This document shows, one piece after another, positions 61,079 through 64,000 of a DNA stretch of 64,000 nt. The stretch is from contig NZ_JABWMH010000001.1 in assembly GCF_013371215.1 (NCBI RefSeq), positions 372,001 to 436,000 on the forward strand, given 5' to 3'. Position numbers and translations under genes: made by a program. Every line of letters starts with the position of its first letter. Position 1 is the first letter of the stretch. The DNA comes from Parasphingorhabdus flavimaris (GTDB lineage Bacteria > Pseudomonadota > Alphaproteobacteria > Sphingomonadales > Sphingomonadaceae). Under the pieces are notes generated by a model that worked only from the letters and a program-made list of their open reading frames with translations, did no database searches and was not told the DNA's origin.

Positions 61079-63748
61079 TCAGGCTGCTCTGGTGGACCCG
61101 ACCCTGCGCTGCATTTCCGGGTTTTTGGAGTGGACGAGATTGTCCAGGTCGATATCCCTGTCAAAATGGACACCGGTTCGATCATCATGTGACCAGCGGG
61201 CAACGGCTTTGAATCGATAATCGGGGGATAGTTCGATGGTCAATTCGGTCCCTTCCGGTACGTGCCAAAGGCCGACCAGCATCGCGCCCCGAACACCGAT
61301 ATTTCTGATCTGGACCGTATAGCGGTGATCGTCATGGATCACGACAATCGAACGCAGCATTTTGCGACGGGGCATACGGGTCTTGTTCATGCCCGAAGGA
61401 GTGATTGTTCCGAATTCATTGTGTAACAGGGCGACGGCCTCTTTCGCGACCAGGGGTTTGCTGTAAATATAGCCCTGGACGTGGGAGCAGCCGAGCGTCT
61501 TGATGAGATCCAGTTCATCATGTGTCTCTGCGCCCTCCGCAATGGTTTCCATATCCAGTGCCTCGGCCAGCGAAACGATCGATTTGATGATCGCGGCGTT
61601 TCGTGTGTCCGGCATTGCGGCCCCGCGGACAAAGCTCTGGTCGATTTTGATCTTGTCGAACGGTGCCTTCTTCAAATAGCTGAGCGAGGAATATCCCGTG
61701 CCGAAATCATCCAGCGACAGGCGCACGCCGATCGACTTCAGCCGCGAGAACATCCTGTCGGTTTCGTCGCCTTCGATCAGGAAAACGCTCTCGGTAATTT
61801 CCAGCTCCAGCCGGTTTGCGGCGAGCCGCGAAGTCGCCAGCGCGTTCACGACGATCGAAGGAAATCCGGGATTTGCAAATTGTGTCGGCGACACATTGAC
61901 CGCGATTTTGACATTTTGCGGCCAGCTGGAAACCTCTGAACACGCGGTCCGCAATACCCATTCGCCAATGTGCGAAATGAGCCCGGCTTCTTCGGCAATC
62001 GGAATGAATGTCGCTGGTGATATGCTGCCGCGAACGGGATGTTCCCAACGCACCAATGCCTCATAGCCGGAAATTTCTTCGTCTACGGTCGAGACTTGCG
62101 GTTGATAAACCAGATGCAGCTGGTTTTCGGCCAGAGCCTTTCTCAGGTCCATTTCCAGATTGCGCCGGTCTTCGGCATCGGCATGCATCGATTTGTCATA
62201 GAAACTGTGGACCCCGCGACCCGCTTCCTTGGCCGCGTAAAGCGCAAGGTCGGCGTTACGGATCAGCGACTCGCTGGTGATGCCGTGCTCCGGCGCGATC
62301 GCGATCCCGATAGAAACTCCAATGGTTACCTGGACATCATCGATCATATAGGGGCGCGAAATCGAGGAGATTACTTTCTCTGCAATCGACGAAAGCCGTT
62401 CCCGATCGTAGATTCCGGGGAATAGAACCGTGAATTCGTCACCACCCTGCCGTCCGGCCTGACCCGCAGAACCAACGATCCCCAACAGTCTTTTGCTGAC
62501 CTGTTTGAGCAATGCGTCTCCGGCCGGGTGACCGAGTGTGTCATTAACCGACTTGAACCGGTCGAGGTCGAGCAGGAACAGCGCCGTGGGACGGGTTGTC
62601 CCGGTCGGGCTGACCAGGGTTTTTTCCAATATACCCAGCATCTGGGGACGGTTCGACAGCCCGGTCAGGGAATCGAACTGCGCCAGCTGCCGCACTTTTT
62701 CCTGCGACTGGCGCATCGCCGTCAAATCCGTACCGCTTCCGCGAAATCCCAGAAACTGCCCATTGGCTGTAAATATCGGATTGCCGGAAATGGACCACCA
62801 TCGCTCCTCCTGGAAGATCACGGATCGAACCGAAATTTCCTTGAAGGCTGAGCGGCTCGACAGGTGGAAACCCAGCGTTCTCTCGCCGCTGGGTGAGATG
62901 GAATCTTCTTCATAAGGCGCGATCAGCTGCGTGATCGGGAGGCCCATCAAATCCTCGAACGTATTGCCGGCAAGTTTCCGGATTGTGTTGGAAATATAGA
63001 CGATCCTGCCATGTCTGTCGGTCTCCCAGAACCAGCCCAGCGACGCATTTTCATATTCCGAAAGCAGCAATTTGGCCCGTTTCTCGTCGCCCCTTTTCCT
63101 TTCGACCCGCAAATATTCGTCATGGTCGTGACGGATATGCTGCAAGGTCGCAAAAAAAGTGGCAAGCACGAACAGCGACAGTGCGACGGCGAAGGCGGCG
63201 AATGGCAGCAATGGAAAGAGCGTAATGGCCACGCCGGAACTGAATGCGAGCGCGACGATCCTTTGCTTGCCGGCGATGATCGTTACAATCATGGTGGTGA
63301 GGCACTGATAGACGACGCAATAAGCAGCGAGCAGCGGTGAACTTGCGATATGGGCCGCCGCCATCAGGGTGCCGGCGAAGGATATCGCAGATAGGCAGGC
63401 CACAAACAGCATCAATCTCAACTGCCAATGCGATGGCAGCCTGCCGAACCACTTCACTTTTGCCAAAATCCAGACACTCAGATCCGTCAAAACCGTGACA
63501 CAGGCCAGAGCGACCGCCGTCGAGCTCATTGTCATCAGCCCATCGGTCTCGGCCAGATTGTAAAATAGCAATGCTGCCAATTTGACGATCAGGACCATCG
63601 GCCAGAAGCCACACAAGACGCGCAAATCAAGGGTTATCCGATCCGCGATGTCGTCATGCTGCGGTCTGGCGGAAAGTCCCAGATCCGACCAGCCGATCGG
63701 TTCTACCGACGCGCTGTCGATATTGGCTATGTTACGGGGTAAATTCAT
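61079..63748 (-). CDS. Membrane PAS-GGDEF-EAL-PilZ cyclic-di-GMP signalling protein
   Basis: An 889-residue protein. Five or six hydrophobic helices (residues about 45-210) form a membrane sensor of MASE-like type. A PAS domain (about 230-345) follows, then GGDEF (about 355-510, GGDEF motif intact in GRQGGDEFTVL, no RxxD inhibitory site), EAL (about 525-775, with EALVRW, NVSPTQF, LEITES, DDFGTGYSSL, KIDQSF, AEGAET, all conserved) and a C-terminal PilZ domain (about 790-880, with RRKMLRS and NIGVRGAML, where the usual Ser is Gly). It should be able to make and/or degrade cyclic-di-GMP; the intact EAL set favours phosphodiesterase activity. It stands alone and is convergent with the copper operon. 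Confidence 0.92.
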   Translation of the reverse strand: MNLPRNIANIDSASVEPIGWSDLGLSARPQHDDIADRITLDLRVLCGFWPMVLIVKLAALLFYNLAETDGLMTMSSTAVALACVTVLTDLSVWILAKVKWFGRLPSHWQLRLMLFVACLSAISFAGTLMAAAHIASSPLLAAYCVVYQCLTTMIVTIIAGKQRIVALAFSSGVAITLFPLLPFAAFAVALSLFVLATFFATLQHIRHDHDEYLRVERKRGDEKRAKLLLSEYENASLGWFWETDRHGRIVYISNTIRKLAGNTFEDLMGLPITQLIAPYEEDSISPSGERTLGFHLSSRSAFKEISVRSVIFQEERWWSISGNPIFTANGQFLGFRGSGTDLTAMRQSQEKVRQLAQFDSLTGLSNRPQMLGILEKTLVSPTGTTRPTALFLLDLDRFKSVNDTLGHPAGDALLKQVSKRLLGIVGSAGQAGRQGGDEFTVLFPGIYDRERLSSIAEKVISSISRPYMIDDVQVTIGVSIGIAIAPEHGITSESLIRNADLALYAAKEAGRGVHSFYDKSMHADAEDRRNLEMDLRKALAENQLHLVYQPQVSTVDEEISGYEALVRWEHPVRGSISPATFIPIAEEAGLISHIGEWVLRTACSEVSSWPQNVKIAVNVSPTQFANPGFPSIVVNALATSRLAANRLELEITESVFLIEGDETDRMFSRLKSIGVRLSLDDFGTGYSSLSYLKKAPFDKIKIDQSFVRGAAMPDTRNAAIIKSIVSLAEALDMETIAEGAETHDELDLIKTLGCSHVQGYIYSKPLVAKEAVALLHNEFGTITPSGMNKTRMPRRKMLRSIVVIHDDHRYTVQIRNIGVRGAMLVGLWHVPEGTELTIELSPDYRFKAVARWSHDDRTGVHFDRDIDLDNLVHSKNPEMQRRVGSTRAA

Positions 63749-63803
63749 CGGCGGACTGTGGCGTCCAAGGGTTTAAATCTTCTTACCAATTTACCGGTTT
63801 GAT

Positions 63804-64000
63804 ATGAATATGACGATAGCTGAAAAATTGCCGCAACTTCTGGAATTTGCTGTATTTTATGCCAGAAATGCTGACATCGTAGGTCAGTGGCGGGGCGTCG
63901 ATTTGGCTCCGCCGCGGGGGCTGCGACCGGATATCTCTGGCCTGCGGGAGTCATTGCCCGAATGCTACCGAACGTTGGGGCTGTTCGTGCCACATATCGG
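63804..64000 (+). CDS. N-terminal part of an unrecognised protein running off the window
   Basis: From ATG 63804 an open frame runs to the end of the window without a stop, giving MNMTIAEKLPQLLEFAVFYA and about 45 further residues (ADIVGQWRGVDLAPPRG, then a hydrophilic stretch ending in RTLGLFVPHI). It is not recognised. Codon use in the second half is like the neighbours, and the divergent placement from the GGDEF/EAL gene makes a real gene plausible. A second ATG lies at 63810. An antisense 82-residue frame over the same bases is less convincing. Confidence 0.5.
   Translation, partial: MNMTIAEKLPQLLEFAVFYARNADIVGQWRGVDLAPPRGLRPDISGLRESLPECYRTLGLFVPHI

Noticed and set aside
63745-63993. 82-residue minus-strand frame beside the GGDEF/EAL gene
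   Set aside because: No ribosome site, unrecognised and low-complexity; the plus-strand frame over the same bases is more gene-like.

Overview
The window looks like a chromosomal segment of an alphaproteobacterium of the order Sphingomonadales (inference, closest in feel to Sphingopyxis/Parasphingorhabdus-type genomes). The reasons are the high-GC coding bias, the alphaproteobacterial order of the argS-SPOR-nagZ-scpAB-tatABC block and of the dcw cluster, a UrcA-family secreted protein, a split gcvPA/gcvPB, and dispersed palindromic intergenic repeats of the kind common in sphingomonads. No tRNA, rRNA, CRISPR array, phage, transposase or integrase was seen. Nearly all the sequence is coding and most operon genes overlap by 1-8 bases.

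Layout. 1-6795 (+): end of an unknown gene, argS, a SPOR-domain protein, nagZ, scpA, scpB, tatA, tatB, tatC. 6889-9188 (-): a small entericidin-like lipoprotein behind a ZnuD-like TonB receptor that carries a Zur-like palindrome upstream. 9316-12003 (+): VOC protein, purT, a glutathione S-transferase. 12023-13813 (-): AEC transporter and a dienoyl-CoA isomerase-like crotonase. 13992-16134 (+): cysteine synthase family enzyme and two uncharacterised proteins. 16238-35053 (+): a complete division and cell wall (dcw) cluster in canonical order (mraZ rsmH ftsL ftsI murE murF mraY murD ftsW murG murC murB ddl ftsQ ftsA ftsZ), headed by an array of six CCC triplets spaced exactly 10 bp, which I read as an MraZ operator. 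35161-38234 (+): a TPR/SPOR protein and dgt. 39121-44028 (+): a tandem glycine riboswitch driving gcvT, gcvH, gcvPA, gcvPB.

44064-54457 is a mixed accessory stretch: two secreted proteins of unknown role, a LuxR-type regulator fused to a catalytically degenerate alpha/beta-hydrolase domain, a bile-acid/sodium symporter family transporter, an isoprenylcysteine methyltransferase-like membrane protein, an SDR, a DUF938 methyltransferase, an acyl-CoA ligase with a PaaI-type thioesterase, a LysR regulator and a UrcA-family protein.

54559-61013 is a metal and sulfur module: a persulfide dioxygenase-like/rhodanese protein, copAB on the minus strand, and facing them a plus-strand operon of DUF305 protein, glutaredoxin-MauE fusion, CsoR-family repressor and DUF411 protein. 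A 21-bp dyad sits between the -35 and -10 of copA and is a good candidate CsoR operator. The window ends with a membrane PAS-GGDEF-EAL-PilZ cyclic-di-GMP protein and the start of an unknown plus-strand gene.

Most notable for follow-up: the pseudo-hydrolase/LuxR fusion (45375-47036), the phased MraZ array, the expanded second aptamer of the glycine riboswitch, the copA promoter architecture with a probable leaderless transcript, the Zur-like site on the ZnuD-like receptor, and at least three families of palindromic repeats placed inside essential operons. I see no single large undescribed system; the fusion regulator is the closest candidate.
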